Shown in pieces: positions 28,585 through 37,606 of a DNA stretch of 64,000 nucleotides. The notes under the pieces are model-generated. The model saw only the letters and a list, made by a program, of their open reading frames with translations, ran no database searches and was not told the DNA's origin. Numbering within the stretch: position 1 is the first letter of the stretch; each line of letters begins with the position of its first letter. Both the position numbers and the translations under genes were made by a program. This DNA comes from Marinomonas flavescens (GTDB lineage Bacteria; Pseudomonadota; Gammaproteobacteria; Pseudomonadales; Marinomonadaceae), in the NCBI RefSeq assembly GCF_004352835.1, contig NZ_SJSB01000004.1, positions 62,001 to 126,000 on the forward strand, written 5' to 3'.

Positions 28585-29381
28585 TCTTGCAACTTAAAAT
28601 CAACCAAAAAGTGGGTGTCGGTTTATTGCTTGGGCTGTTGCTCGTTGCCAGTTCGATTGTGCAGCTGTCGCCTTATCACATTGCCGATCAAGACTTGTCG
28701 GGGCGTTTATTGGCGCCGAGCGCTGAGCATTGGCTAGGCACAGACCACTTTGGTCGTGACATGCTAACGCGTATCGCCAGTGCGATTCAGTTGTCGTTTG
28801 TATTGAGCTTTTTCTGCGTGCTGACCTCGGCCACTTTAGGAGTCTCGCTTGGCGTGATCACCGCGTGGAAGGGCGGCCGCATGGCCCTTGGCATGGACGT
28901 GATCGTGAATATCTTATTGGCTCTGCCAGGCTTAGTCTTGGTGCTGTTGTTTGCCGCCATCGTGCCGGGCTCGTTGCTGGTGTTGTATTTGGCGATCACC
29001 TTAACCCAGTGGGTCGAGTACTTTCGTGTTTCACGGGCGATCACCAACACCATTATCAATAGTCCAGCGCGACAGTTATCGCAGATGATGGGCTTTGGTC
29101 CTTGGTATCAGTTCCGTCGTCATATTTGGCCAGAGCTCACTCATTCGATCTTAACGCTGGCGTCGTTTGGTGGAGCCAATGCGATTTTGACCATGGCGTC
29201 ATTAGGCTTTGTGTACGTGGGCATTCAGCCGCCGTTGGCCGAGCTTGGCCTTATGAGTGTTGAGCTGTTTCCTTACTATGCGCAAGCGCCTTGGATACTC
29301 GTGCAGCCATTGATCGCAATAGCGACCTTGGTTTTTGGCTTTCACCTTCTAGCAGGAAATAAACATGACGGCGCTCATTAA
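28581..29381 (+). CDS. ABC importer permease, DppC/NikC type
   Basis: 266 residues from the ATG at 28581, preceded by GAGGAG. It has the DppC/NikC signature HWLGTDHFGRDMLTRIASAIQLS (about residues 50-72) and six hydrophobic segments. It should pair with the DppB-type permease encoded immediately upstream. The last 17 bases overlap the ATPase gene. Confidence 0.88.
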   Translation: MILQLKINQKVGVGLLLGLLLVASSIVQLSPYHIADQDLSGRLLAPSAEHWLGTDHFGRDMLTRIASAIQLSFVLSFFCVLTSATLGVSLGVITAWKGGRMALGMDVIVNILLALPGLVLVLLFAAIVPGSLLVLYLAITLTQWVEYFRVSRAITNTIINSPARQLSQMMGFGPWYQFRRHIWPELTHSILTLASFGGANAILTMASLGFVYVGIQPPLAELGLMSVELFPYYAQAPWILVQPLIAIATLVFGFHLLAGNKHDGAH

Positions 29382-30774
29382 GGTTCACGATTTAACCATA
29401 CATTACCAAGGAAAATGCTTGGTCAATAAGGTCTCTTTTAGCGTTCAACAAGGCCGCCCATTAACCATTCTAGGGCAAACTGGCTCAGGCAAAACCTTGG
29501 TCGCGAAAGCCATCATGGGGTTATTGCCAAGCGTATTAGAAGCCAGTGGCACAGTCGAAGTCTTCGGTAAGCCTGTAATGGCTCAGTCGCGCTCGCCATT
29601 GTGGGGCAAAAGCATCACCATGTTGCCCCAAGAACCTTGGCATTCTCTTGACCCGCTAATGGTTAATTACCAGCAAGTCTCTGAAGTCTACGAGTCGGTG
29701 AAAGGCGAAGACGGCGAGGCGGCGTTTAATCACGCCATCGACGACTTAACGCATCTTGGGCTGAAAGGCAGTGCTTTAAAGCGCCCGACTGAATTATCTG
29801 GTGGCATGGCGCAGCGTTTGGCGATTGCCAGTGCCACAGCAGGCGGAGCCAACTTGTTGATTGCCGACGAGCCAACCAAGGGGTTAGACAGTAGCCGACG
29901 CGACGACATCATTCAGCTGTTACAACGAAGTGCCCAAGGCGGCAGCTTGTTGACCATTACCCATGACATCGATGTGGCTCAGCAATTGGGTGGCGACATC
30001 TTGGTGATTAAGGACGGCGAGATGATCGAAGCGGGCAGTGCCGAGTCTGTATTAACCAACCCACAGGCCGAGTACACCAAGGCGCTGATCTATGCGGCGC
30101 CGCAATATTGGCAAATCGAAAAGTTACGGAAGACTGAGCGTAAGGCAATTTTAAGCGTGACTGACCTCACCATTGGCCGTGGCAAAGATGCCTTGGCGTC
30201 TGGCTTGAATCTGACTTGTCATACCGGAGAGATCATTGGCGTGGTGGGCGACAGTGGTTGTGGCAAAAGCACCTTTGGTGACACGTTACTGGGCTTATTG
30301 CCGCCATTAAAAGGCGAGATCAAACCCTTGTTAGCCAACACCAAATCGCACCAATGGCTGAAGTTGTTTCAAGATCCGCCATCGAGCCTAAGCGCCCATG
30401 TGACGCTGCAAACCTTGTTGAACGACTTGGTGAAATTGCACAAGCTGGATACTCAGAAAATAGCGCCATTAATGGAAAAGCTCAATCTGCCAGAGTCGAT
30501 TCTACAGCGCTCAGCAAAAGACGTATCGGGTGGGGAGCTACAGCGGTTTTCTATCCTGCGTGCGTTATTGCTTGAGCCGGTGTTTTTGTTTGCTGATGAG
30601 CCGACCTCGCGCCTAGATCCCTTTATCGCCAAAGAAATCACCGAACTGCTCATCGCCTTAGCGCGCGAGCAGGGCTGTGCCTTATTGATCGTCAGCCATG
30701 ACCCAGCCTTGATCGACAAGTGCTGTGACACAGTTATTCGATTGGATCAACAAAAGCACAAAAGCGTAGCTTAG
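29365..30774 (+). CDS. Fused double ATPase of the Nik/Opp-type importer (NikD-NikE fusion)
   Basis: 469 residues carrying two complete ABC domains in one chain. Domain 1: Walker A GQTGSGKTL (about residue 37), signature LSGGMAQRLAIA, Walker B LLIADEPTKGLD. Domain 2: Walker A GDSGCGKST (about 294), signature VSGGELQRFSILRAL, Walker B FLFADEPTSRLD and switch His in IVSHD. In most such importers the two ATPases are separate (NikD/E, DppD/F); fusion enforces a 1:1 heterodimer. It is the last gene of the operon. Confidence 0.9.
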   Translation: MTALIKVHDLTIHYQGKCLVNKVSFSVQQGRPLTILGQTGSGKTLVAKAIMGLLPSVLEASGTVEVFGKPVMAQSRSPLWGKSITMLPQEPWHSLDPLMVNYQQVSEVYESVKGEDGEAAFNHAIDDLTHLGLKGSALKRPTELSGGMAQRLAIASATAGGANLLIADEPTKGLDSSRRDDIIQLLQRSAQGGSLLTITHDIDVAQQLGGDILVIKDGEMIEAGSAESVLTNPQAEYTKALIYAAPQYWQIEKLRKTERKAILSVTDLTIGRGKDALASGLNLTCHTGEIIGVVGDSGCGKSTFGDTLLGLLPPLKGEIKPLLANTKSHQWLKLFQDPPSSLSAHVTLQTLLNDLVKLHKLDTQKIAPLMEKLNLPESILQRSAKDVSGGELQRFSILRALLLEPVFLFADEPTSRLDPFIAKEITELLIALAREQGCALLIVSHDPALIDKCCDTVIRLDQQKHKSVA

Positions 30775-30862
30775 ACATGTTTAAAAAAAGGCTTTAAGAA
30801 AAATCGCTTGAAGAAAAGGACTAAAAGATAGCGTTAGAAAAAGAAAAAGAAAATGGAAAAGA

Positions 30863-30901
30863 AAGCTTGCCGTGATGAAGAGACTTCATCACGGCAAGCT
30901 T
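30863..30901 (-). terminator. 18-bp hairpin terminator of the GntR gene
   Basis: A perfect inverted repeat (30863-30880 with 30884-30901, loop AGA). On the minus strand it is followed by a T-rich stretch (complement of 30825-30862, A-rich on the plus strand), so it most likely ends the leftward GntR transcript. It may also stop the rightward importer operon. Confidence 0.7.
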
Positions 30902-30963
30902 CGTATCAGGATTAGATCACAGTAGGGATCAATGCTGTTTTGTCATCATTTATTCAGTGATCT

Positions 30964-31650
30964 TCAAAGAGTATTAGATTTTATCTCTGAAACAAATTGC
31001 TCGACCTTGTTATAGCCTTGCTGCATGTGTTCGGTAATGTGCTCCAGCATGGCGTTTAAATCATCACCTAAAGCCAATTCAAGGTACCTATCATGGGCAT
31101 CTAGCAATGGACCCGCTCGATTGTGTGCTTTTTGATGCAAGGTGAAGTAGAGGTGTAATCGGCCTCGTAACCGTTGCCAAGTTTGCTCTAATAGTTCATG
31201 ACCACAGTGCTTATAAACCACATTATGCAATTCTAGTTCTTCAAAAATAGCCGACTCACGATCATTGTCTTTGATTGCACTGGTTAGCTTTTTCAACTGC
31301 AGTTTCAGCTCTTCTTGAAACGCTTTATCTCGTTTGTCCCAAATAAGTTTAAACGCAAATTGCTCAAGTTCTGTGCGGAATGAGTAAAGCTCTTGAATGG
31401 CTTTTACACTGATGTTTGCCACATAAGTACCTGTGTACGGGATGCTCTCAATCAAATTTTGATCGACTAATTGGCGGATAGCTTCTCGTAATGGGCCTCG
31501 GCTTACGCCAAGTAAAGCAGAAAGCTGAGACTCAACTAATTTAGTCCCAGGCGGTAAATCGCCGTTAATGATGGCTTCTTTGAGTTGTTCGACTACATCA
31601 GACCTTAATGTACGCTCTTTGCGGATAGGTTTTAAGTTAAATGGTGTCAT
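30964..31650 (-). CDS. GntR-family regulator, FadR/FCD subfamily
   Basis: 228 residues: an N-terminal winged helix-turn-helix (about 12-75, with GDLPPGTKLVESQLSALLG, VSRGPLREAIRQL and the wing IPYTGTYVANIS) and an all-helical C-terminal FCD ligand-binding domain (about 85-220). Such regulators respond to organic acids or amino acids. It is divergent from the aminotransferase-proC-TRAP genes, with a 16-bp palindrome in the spacer as its probable operator. It likely represses that cluster until the transported compound is present. Confidence 0.88.
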   Translation of the reverse strand: MTPFNLKPIRKERTLRSDVVEQLKEAIINGDLPPGTKLVESQLSALLGVSRGPLREAIRQLVDQNLIESIPYTGTYVANISVKAIQELYSFRTELEQFAFKLIWDKRDKAFQEELKLQLKKLTSAIKDNDRESAIFEELELHNVVYKHCGHELLEQTWQRLRGRLHLYFTLHQKAHNRAGPLLDAHDRYLELALGDDLNAMLEHITEHMQQGYNKVEQFVSEIKSNTL

Positions 31651-31744
31651 AAGTTCCTGATAAAACGAGGTAATGCAGTAGTTTGCGATAACGTAAAGAT
31701 ATCAAAAAAAAGGCGCTGTAGAAATAATCAATTAAACTATTTGT

Positions 31745-31795
31745 AGATTGTTAACAATCTTACTGTTGACAAAAAACACACGAACGTCATATTCT
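31745..31795 (+). promoter_or_regulatory. Candidate GntR operator and promoter of the aminotransferase operon
   Basis: A 16-bp perfect palindrome, AGATTGTTAACAATCT (31745-31760), has the GT-AC core expected for FCD-type GntR operators. Five bases later comes TTGACA (-35, 31766-31771), then an 18-base spacer and TATTCT (-10, 31790-31795), driving the rightward genes. Confidence 0.65.
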
Positions 31796-31859
31796 GATGC
31801 TACCCAGAGATGTGTGTGACTGCCTGCCAGTCTGTTTATTTGATAATTGGAGCTAATTT

Positions 31860-32774
31860 ATGTCGTCTCATTCGTTTAGTGCTCATGCTGCTGAAGAAGA
31901 CAGTAGAAATGAAAAAATAAAAGTATATGTGAATGGAGAGCTACTGCCGAAGCAGGAAGCCGTGGTTTCAGTATACGACAGTGGCTTTATGTTGGGAGAT
32001 GGCATTTGGGAAGGGCTGCGTATTTACAATGGTAAAATTGCCTTTCTAGATGATCACCTTGATCGCCTATACGCCTCCGCTAAAGTATTGGATTTTGAGC
32101 TAGATCTTACAAGAGAAGAGCTCACTCAAGCCTTGTATAACACCTTGGCTGAAAATGGCATGACTCATGATGCGCATTTACGATTGATGGTGACTCGCGG
32201 TCGTAAAAAGCACCCATTCCAAGACCCTAAATTAAGCGTTTTTGGGCCAACGACAGTCATCATTGCGGAGCACAGTAAGCCAAGCGTGACAGTATTAGAA
32301 AATGGCATGAGCCTGTTTACCGTACACATTGTTCGTGGCCAACCTAATACCCAAGACCCAAAACTGAACTCACACAGTAAATTGAACTGCATTACGGCAC
32401 TGACTCATGCGCAAAAAGCAGGCGCAGATGAAGCGTTAATGTTAGACCCACAGGGCTTTGTCGCAACGTGTAACTCCACTAACTTCTTCTTTGTTCGTAA
32501 AGGCGAAGTATGGACGTCGACTAGCAAATATTGCATGAACGGTATTACCCGCCAAAAAGTCATCGATGTTTGTAAGCAGAATGATATTCCGGTTCATGAA
32601 ACAGATTTCTCTTTGTTTGATGTATACGCCGCAGATGAAGCGTTTGTAACAGGCACCTTTGGTGGTCAAACACCGGTCGTGAAAATCGACGGTCGTCTAG
32701 TTGGTGATGGCAAACCAGGACCAATGGTTCAGCGTATTCGTCAGCTTTATAAAGACCTGGTAGCAATCTCTTAA
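31860..32774 (+). CDS. Class IV (fold-type IV) PLP aminotransferase
   Basis: 304 residues of the branched-chain/D-amino-acid aminotransferase fold. Visible motifs are VYDSGFMLGDGIWEGLRIYNGKI (about 40-60), the PLP-binding Lys in NSHSKLNC, and NGITRQKVIDVC. The position that normally holds the Glu pairing with the PLP pyridine nitrogen (EGxxxN) reads TCNSTN here, so that acid is replaced by Thr; this seems to mark a distinct subfamily. It probably transaminates an amino acid brought in by the adjacent TRAP system. The substrate (branched-chain, D- or beta-amino acid) is undetermined. GGAG precedes the ATG. Confidence 0.82.
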   Translation: MSSHSFSAHAAEEDSRNEKIKVYVNGELLPKQEAVVSVYDSGFMLGDGIWEGLRIYNGKIAFLDDHLDRLYASAKVLDFELDLTREELTQALYNTLAENGMTHDAHLRLMVTRGRKKHPFQDPKLSVFGPTTVIIAEHSKPSVTVLENGMSLFTVHIVRGQPNTQDPKLNSHSKLNCITALTHAQKAGADEALMLDPQGFVATCNSTNFFFVRKGEVWTSTSKYCMNGITRQKVIDVCKQNDIPVHETDFSLFDVYAADEAFVTGTFGGQTPVVKIDGRLVGDGKPGPMVQRIRQLYKDLVAIS

Positions 32775-32832
32775 TGAGTTCGTATTCAGCCAACGGTTTA
32801 TAACCACAAACTCTTTTAATAAGGTGCGCGCT

Positions 32833-33654
32833 TTGAATGTATCACGTGAAGCAGTAGGAAAAATTTTGGTCGTTGGTGGAGGTCGCATGGGCTCCGCTAT
32901 TTTAAATGGTTGGTTGGATCAGGGGTTCGTCCCTTCCAATATATATTTAATTGATCGCGATGCGAACACGCTAAAACAATATGAGACACAAGGGGTACAC
33001 ACTTTTACTGCGGTAGAAGATGTCCCCAAAAACCTTGTTTTTGATATTTTCTTACTCGCACTGAAGCCTCAAATAATTGCTGCCAGCGTAGAACAATTTG
33101 ACCATTTAATCAGCCCAAAGACGTGCTTAGTGTCGGTAGCGGCTGGCGTTATGGTGAACACTTTAAAGCAACTTTTGCCGAGCGCAAAAAACGTAGTACG
33201 AGTGATGCCAAATACCCCAGCGATGATCGGCAAAGGCGTTATGGTTGGTTTCTCATATGAACAAGACATGTTTGGTGAATTGGTTGAATCCTTGTTTGCG
33301 ACATTAGGCTCGTTTCACTGGATTATCGATGAAAACCAAATGCACGCAGTGACAGCGGTGAGCGGTAGTGGTCCTGCGTATCTGTTCTATTTTGCTCAGT
33401 GCTTTGTGGAATCTGCCAAAAAGCTTGGCTTGCCTGAAGCATTAGCCGAGACACTCGCGTTAGAAACGGTAATAGGGGCTGCAAACCTAATAGAGCAGAG
33501 TGACGATGATGTCGAAACATTGCGTCATAATGTCACTAGCCCAAATGGTACAACCCAGGCAGGGTTGGCCGCATTGATGGAGGGCAACACAGTAAAGTCT
33601 CGTGTAGAAGCGTGTTGTCTTGCCGCCGCAAAACGTAGCCTAGAGTTATCTTAG
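32833..33654 (+). CDS. proC: Pyrroline-5-carboxylate reductase
   Basis: About 273 residues. It reduces 1-pyrroline-5-carboxylate to proline with NAD(P)H, or a similar cyclic imine. Motifs are the Rossmann ILVVGGGRMGSAILNGW, RVMPNTPAMIGKG, AVTAVSGSGPAYLFYF and NVTSPNGTTQAGL. I favour the TTG start at 32833, because AAGG sits 8 bases before it; the in-frame GTG at 32824 is also possible but lacks a spaced ribosome-binding site. Its place between an aminotransferase and an amino-acid-type TRAP transporter suggests it processes an imine produced by catabolism of the imported compound rather than serving only proline synthesis. Confidence 0.9.
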   Translation: MNVSREAVGKILVVGGGRMGSAILNGWLDQGFVPSNIYLIDRDANTLKQYETQGVHTFTAVEDVPKNLVFDIFLLALKPQIIAASVEQFDHLISPKTCLVSVAAGVMVNTLKQLLPSAKNVVRVMPNTPAMIGKGVMVGFSYEQDMFGELVESLFATLGSFHWIIDENQMHAVTAVSGSGPAYLFYFAQCFVESAKKLGLPEALAETLALETVIGAANLIEQSDDDVETLRHNVTSPNGTTQAGLAALMEGNTVKSRVEACCLAAAKRSLELS

Positions 33655-33800
33655 GCTATCGTTTTTGCAAGGTTGGTTATGAATGGATGCCTTTATCTTT
33701 GCTGTATTTACAGCAATCGATAACTTAAAAAAGAAATTGCATTGAAGCAATCATTAGAGCATCAGCTCTACAAAACTCACAAAAGAGATGGGATTACTTA

Positions 33801-34787
33801 ATGAAAATCATAAAAGATAGATTAGTTCATGGCGCTGCTGCCATTGCATTAACGTGCAGTCTAGGCGCGACTCAAAGCTTCGCAGCAGACATTGAGCATT
33901 TCTCACTAGGCACCGCGGGACAAACTGGTGTGTATTATGTTGTTGGCCAATCAATCTGTAAGTTGGTAAACCGTAATACAGAAGAACACAAATTACGTTG
34001 TTCTGCACCGTCTACAGGTGGCTCCATTGCTAACCTTAATTCCATGCGAACCGGTGGTCTTAACTTCGGTCTTGTACAATCCGATTGGCAATACCATGCC
34101 TATCACGGCACATCCAGTTTCAAAGATATTGGCCCTTACAAAGAGTTGCGTTCAGTGTTCTCCTTGCATTCAGACATCTTTACACTAGTAACACGCACAG
34201 ATGCGAACATTAGCAGCTTTGACGGTCTAAAAGGTAAGCGCGTTAATATCGGTAATCCAGGTTCCGGCCAACGCGCCACTATGTTGACGCTAATGAAAGA
34301 AGCAGGCATGGAAGTCTCAGATTTCAAATTGGCCGGTGAACTTAAGTCTGCAGAGCAAGCTCAAGCCTTGTGTGATAATAAACTGGATGCATTTGTGATG
34401 GTGGCAGGTCACCCTGTTGCGATGATAAAAGAAGCGACCAGTACTTGTGATACGCACATTGTGGATGTAACAGGGAGCGCCGTTGATCACTTGATCAAGG
34501 AGTACCCATATTACAGCTACGGCACTATCCCTGGAGGCATGTACGAAGGAACACCAAACGACGTTAAAACCTATGGTTTAAAAGCGACCTTGGTTTCTTC
34601 TACCGAAACCTCAGATAAAGTTGTTTATAACCTTGTCAAAACTGTCTTTGAAAACTTCGACCGTTTCAAGCGTCTGCATCCTGCTTTTGCTAATTTAGAC
34701 CCTAAAGAAATGATCTCAGCAGGTTTGTCTGCGCCACTACACCCAGGTGCGATTCAATATTACAAAGAACGTGGTTGGATTAAATAA
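33801..34787 (+). CDS. TAXI-family TRAP transporter solute-binding protein
   Basis: 328 residues with a signal peptide (about 1-28, ending SFA). The mature protein begins with the TAXI signature HFSLGTAGQTGVYYVVGQSICK and continues with RCSAPSTGGSIANLNSMRTG and GLVQSDWQYHAYHG. It captures the solute in the periplasm for the fused permease downstream. TAXI ligands include glutamate-like amino acids and dicarboxylates; the aminotransferase and proC upstream point to an amino acid. A hairpin separates it from the permease gene. Confidence 0.88.
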   Translation: MKIIKDRLVHGAAAIALTCSLGATQSFAADIEHFSLGTAGQTGVYYVVGQSICKLVNRNTEEHKLRCSAPSTGGSIANLNSMRTGGLNFGLVQSDWQYHAYHGTSSFKDIGPYKELRSVFSLHSDIFTLVTRTDANISSFDGLKGKRVNIGNPGSGQRATMLTLMKEAGMEVSDFKLAGELKSAEQAQALCDNKLDAFVMVAGHPVAMIKEATSTCDTHIVDVTGSAVDHLIKEYPYYSYGTIPGGMYEGTPNDVKTYGLKATLVSSTETSDKVVYNLVKTVFENFDRFKRLHPAFANLDPKEMISAGLSAPLHPGAIQYYKERGWIK

Positions 34788-34814
34788 TCTAATCAACGTT
34801 TGTCTTATCATGCC

Positions 34815-34835
34815 GCTGGGGGTTTCATCCCCAGC
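34815..34835 (+). promoter_or_regulatory. Intercistronic hairpin between TRAP binding protein and permease
   Basis: A 7-bp GC-rich stem (GCTGGGG with CCCCAGC) with a 7-base loop and no T tract. Such structures often protect the binding-protein mRNA or attenuate the permease so that the binding protein is made in excess. Confidence 0.5.
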
Positions 34836-34867
34836 CGCTTATCACCATATTCTCCTGGAGTTGGTAC

Positions 34868-37438
34868 ATGAATCTAGTTAAGGAGAGCAGTAGCTCGACG
34901 GATTTAGATGACTTGGTTGCATCAAATGATATGGGTGGCCGAAAAGCAACGGGACTCCAATTAAAGATCACTTTAATTGTTGCTTTTGTTTGGGCGCTTT
35001 TTCAGCTGTGGATAGCGTCACCATTCCCTTATGTATTAGATACTGATTTATTACGCTGGAACAGTAACCAAGCACGTTCTATTCATTTATCATTCGCTAT
35101 TTTCTTAGTCTTTTTAAACTTTCCATTTGGTCGTCATTCATCGCTTCACAAAATTCCTGTAGCGGATTGGATACTGGCTATTGTGGCGAGCCTTTGTGCG
35201 TCTTATTACCTTATCGAATACGAGAATATCGCCACTCGCGTTGGTGCGCCAATTCTGCAAGATGTTATCGTAGCCTGTATTGGTATTCCCTTATTGTTTG
35301 AAGCCGCACGTAGAAGTCTTGGCATTACCTTGCCTTTAATTGCAGCCACCTTTTTGGCCTACAATTTCTTTGGCAATCACATGCCAGAGATGATTGCTCA
35401 TAAAGGCTTTAGTATTTATGAGGTCGTCAATCATCAGTGGATTACCACCGAAGGTGTGTTTGGTCTTGCCTTAGGGGTTGCCACGGATTTTGTCTTTCTT
35501 TTCGTGCTATTCGGCTGTCTTTTAGACAAAGCCGGAGCGGGTAACTACTTTATTCAGCTTGCCTTTTCCTGTCTGGGGCATTTTAAAGGCGGACCTGCGA
35601 AAGCCGCGGTTGTTGCTTCTGGTCTAACGGGGCTGATTTCTGGCTCATCCATCGCCAACGTCGTAACAACCGGTACCTTTACTATTCCCATGATGAAAAA
35701 AGTGGGCTTCTCGGCAGAAAAAGCCGGTGCAGTAGAAGTTGCGTCATCAGTAAATGGTCAGATCATGCCGCCGGTTATGGGCGCTGCTGCCTTCTTAATG
35801 GTTGAATACGTCGGCATCAGTTATTTGGAAGTGATAAAACACGCCTTTTTACCTGCATTGATCTCCTATATAGGCTTGGTGTACATCGTTCACCTAGAAG
35901 CGCTAAAAGAAAACATGCAAGGCTTGCCAAGAAAAGGGGCCAAAGTCAGCTTGGTAAGAAAGCTGTCCTCTTTTCTATTTGGGTTCTTATCGCTCTGTGT
36001 GATTTGCGCCATTGTCTATTATGGGCTTGGCTGGATAAAAACATTAGCAGGCAACAACTCTATTTATCTTGTGACTGTATTAGTACTAGGTAGCTATGTT
36101 GGCTTGCTAAAGATAGGTTCCAAATACCCTAAACTGTGCAGTGCAGAAGACCATGACCTTAGTAACTTACCAGAGCCACGAGAAATATTCCGCTCAGGTA
36201 TGTATTACTTGTTGCCTGTATTCGTATTGGTTTGGTGTTTGATGGTAGAGCGTCTTAGTCCTGGTTTAAGTGCTTTTTGGGCGGCTTTACTGACCATCTT
36301 TATGATTCTGACGAAACCATTGTTAGATGGCGTATTCCGCAAGGAAAAGGGCGCTTCTTTATGGACCGGCGCGACAGACTTATTTGACGGTATGGTCACG
36401 GGTTCTCGAAACATGGCGAGCATCTCCATTGCGACCGCTACCGCAGGCATCATCGTTGGCGTGGTTTCCCAGACCAGTGTGGGCTCCGCCTTAGCCGATG
36501 TGGTAGAAGCTTTATCGTTTGGCAATATTACCTTGATGTTAATCTTGGTGGCCGTGCTTTGTATGATTCTTGGCATGGGGTTACCAACGACAGCCAACTA
36601 CATCGTTGTGTCTTCTTTAATGGCCGGCGTGATCGTTGAAGTCGGGGCATCGAATGGCTTAGTTGTGCCATTAATCGCGGTACATTTATTTGTCTTCTAT
36701 TTTGGCTTAATGGCCGATGTGACGCCACCGGTGGGCTTAGCCTCCTTTGCCGCCGCCGCAATATCAGGTGGTAAACCGATCGGCACAGGCATAGTGGCAT
36801 TCAAATACGCATTGCGTACTGCAATCCTGCCGTTCTTGTTTATTTTTAATCCAGATCTTTTGTTGATTGACGTGACAGTAGTGCAAGGGATCTTCATCTT
36901 TGTGATTGCGACCTTAGCGATGCTGATTTTCACGGCGGCGACGCAAGGTTACTTCTTAGTTAAGAGTAAATGGTGGGAAACCGCAGCCTTACTACTGATC
37001 GCTTTTAGTATTTTTCGACCTGGCTTTTGGATCGACAAAGTTGTCGAGCCTCATCAATACATGCCAATGAGTGAATTTCTTAAGCAAGATAAGGTTATTA
37101 AGCAAGGCGAAGCGTTAAGACTGCACGTATCTGACGATGGTTACTCAGGAAAAGTAGAAAACACAATTCATCTACTGATCGTTAGAGAGCCTGGGCCATT
37201 TAAGCAGGTGCTAGAAAATGCTGGCCTTAACCTTTATATCAAAGGTAGCCGAGTGGAAGTCGATAGCGTAGGCATCGGCAGTGATGCTTACCAAGCAGGA
37301 TTTGAAGCGTTTCAAATGATCACAGGGTTAGAAGTGGCCACTGAGCAACCTTCTAAAGCCTTTGTGTATATCCCAAGTTTGTTTTTACTTGGCTTTGTGT
37401 TCTTTACCCAAAGAAGACGCCGAGATAAAGCATCATAG
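34868..37438 (+). CDS. TRAP transporter permease, fused 4TM/12TM (DctQM fusion)
   Basis: 856 residues. Membrane helices of the small (Q-type) subunit at about 35-150 are fused to the large (M-type) subunit, with conserved GLISGSSIANVVTTGTFTIPMMKKVGF, EVASSVNGQIMPPVMGAAAFLM, GLPTTANYIVVSSLMAG and ADVTPPVGLASFAAAAISGG. A C-terminal extension of about 170 residues with two more hydrophobic stretches is typical of TAXI-linked fusions (DUF3394-like). It performs Na+-coupled uptake of the solute delivered by the TAXI protein. TGGAG precedes the ATG, and a strong terminator follows. Confidence 0.9.
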   Translation: MNLVKESSSSTDLDDLVASNDMGGRKATGLQLKITLIVAFVWALFQLWIASPFPYVLDTDLLRWNSNQARSIHLSFAIFLVFLNFPFGRHSSLHKIPVADWILAIVASLCASYYLIEYENIATRVGAPILQDVIVACIGIPLLFEAARRSLGITLPLIAATFLAYNFFGNHMPEMIAHKGFSIYEVVNHQWITTEGVFGLALGVATDFVFLFVLFGCLLDKAGAGNYFIQLAFSCLGHFKGGPAKAAVVASGLTGLISGSSIANVVTTGTFTIPMMKKVGFSAEKAGAVEVASSVNGQIMPPVMGAAAFLMVEYVGISYLEVIKHAFLPALISYIGLVYIVHLEALKENMQGLPRKGAKVSLVRKLSSFLFGFLSLCVICAIVYYGLGWIKTLAGNNSIYLVTVLVLGSYVGLLKIGSKYPKLCSAEDHDLSNLPEPREIFRSGMYYLLPVFVLVWCLMVERLSPGLSAFWAALLTIFMILTKPLLDGVFRKEKGASLWTGATDLFDGMVTGSRNMASISIATATAGIIVGVVSQTSVGSALADVVEALSFGNITLMLILVAVLCMILGMGLPTTANYIVVSSLMAGVIVEVGASNGLVVPLIAVHLFVFYFGLMADVTPPVGLASFAAAAISGGKPIGTGIVAFKYALRTAILPFLFIFNPDLLLIDVTVVQGIFIFVIATLAMLIFTAATQGYFLVKSKWWETAALLLIAFSIFRPGFWIDKVVEPHQYMPMSEFLKQDKVIKQGEALRLHVSDDGYSGKVENTIHLLIVREPGPFKQVLENAGLNLYIKGSRVEVDSVGIGSDAYQAGFEAFQMITGLEVATEQPSKAFVYIPSLFLLGFVFFTQRRRRDKAS

Positions 37439-37457
37439 TGTTATCCCAGGAAGTTTT

Positions 37458-37486
37458 GGGGCAGTGTTATCGCTGCCCCCTTTTTT
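37458..37486 (+). terminator. Terminator 1 after the TRAP operon
   Basis: A GC-rich stem, GGGGCAGTG with CGCTGCCCC (one G-U pair), TTAT loop, then six T residues. Confidence 0.92.
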
Positions 37487-37578
37487 GGTCTCAGATCAGT
37501 ACCAATAGTTAAAACCAAATTTGCTTTTAGCAAACACAGTAACTTGCTGTTAGTAAACAAAGTAACCCTAGGAAGTTT

Positions 37579-37606
37579 GGGGCAGCGTACGCGCTGCCTC
37601 CTTTTT
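37579..37606 (+). terminator. Terminator 2, a near-copy of terminator 1
   Basis: A stem GGGGCAGCG with CGCTGCCTC, loop TACG, then five T residues. The preceding bases (AGGAAGTTT) are also shared with terminator 1, about 120 bases upstream, so the element is duplicated. Between the copies I see no gene; after it lies the promoter region of the copper genes. Confidence 0.88.
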
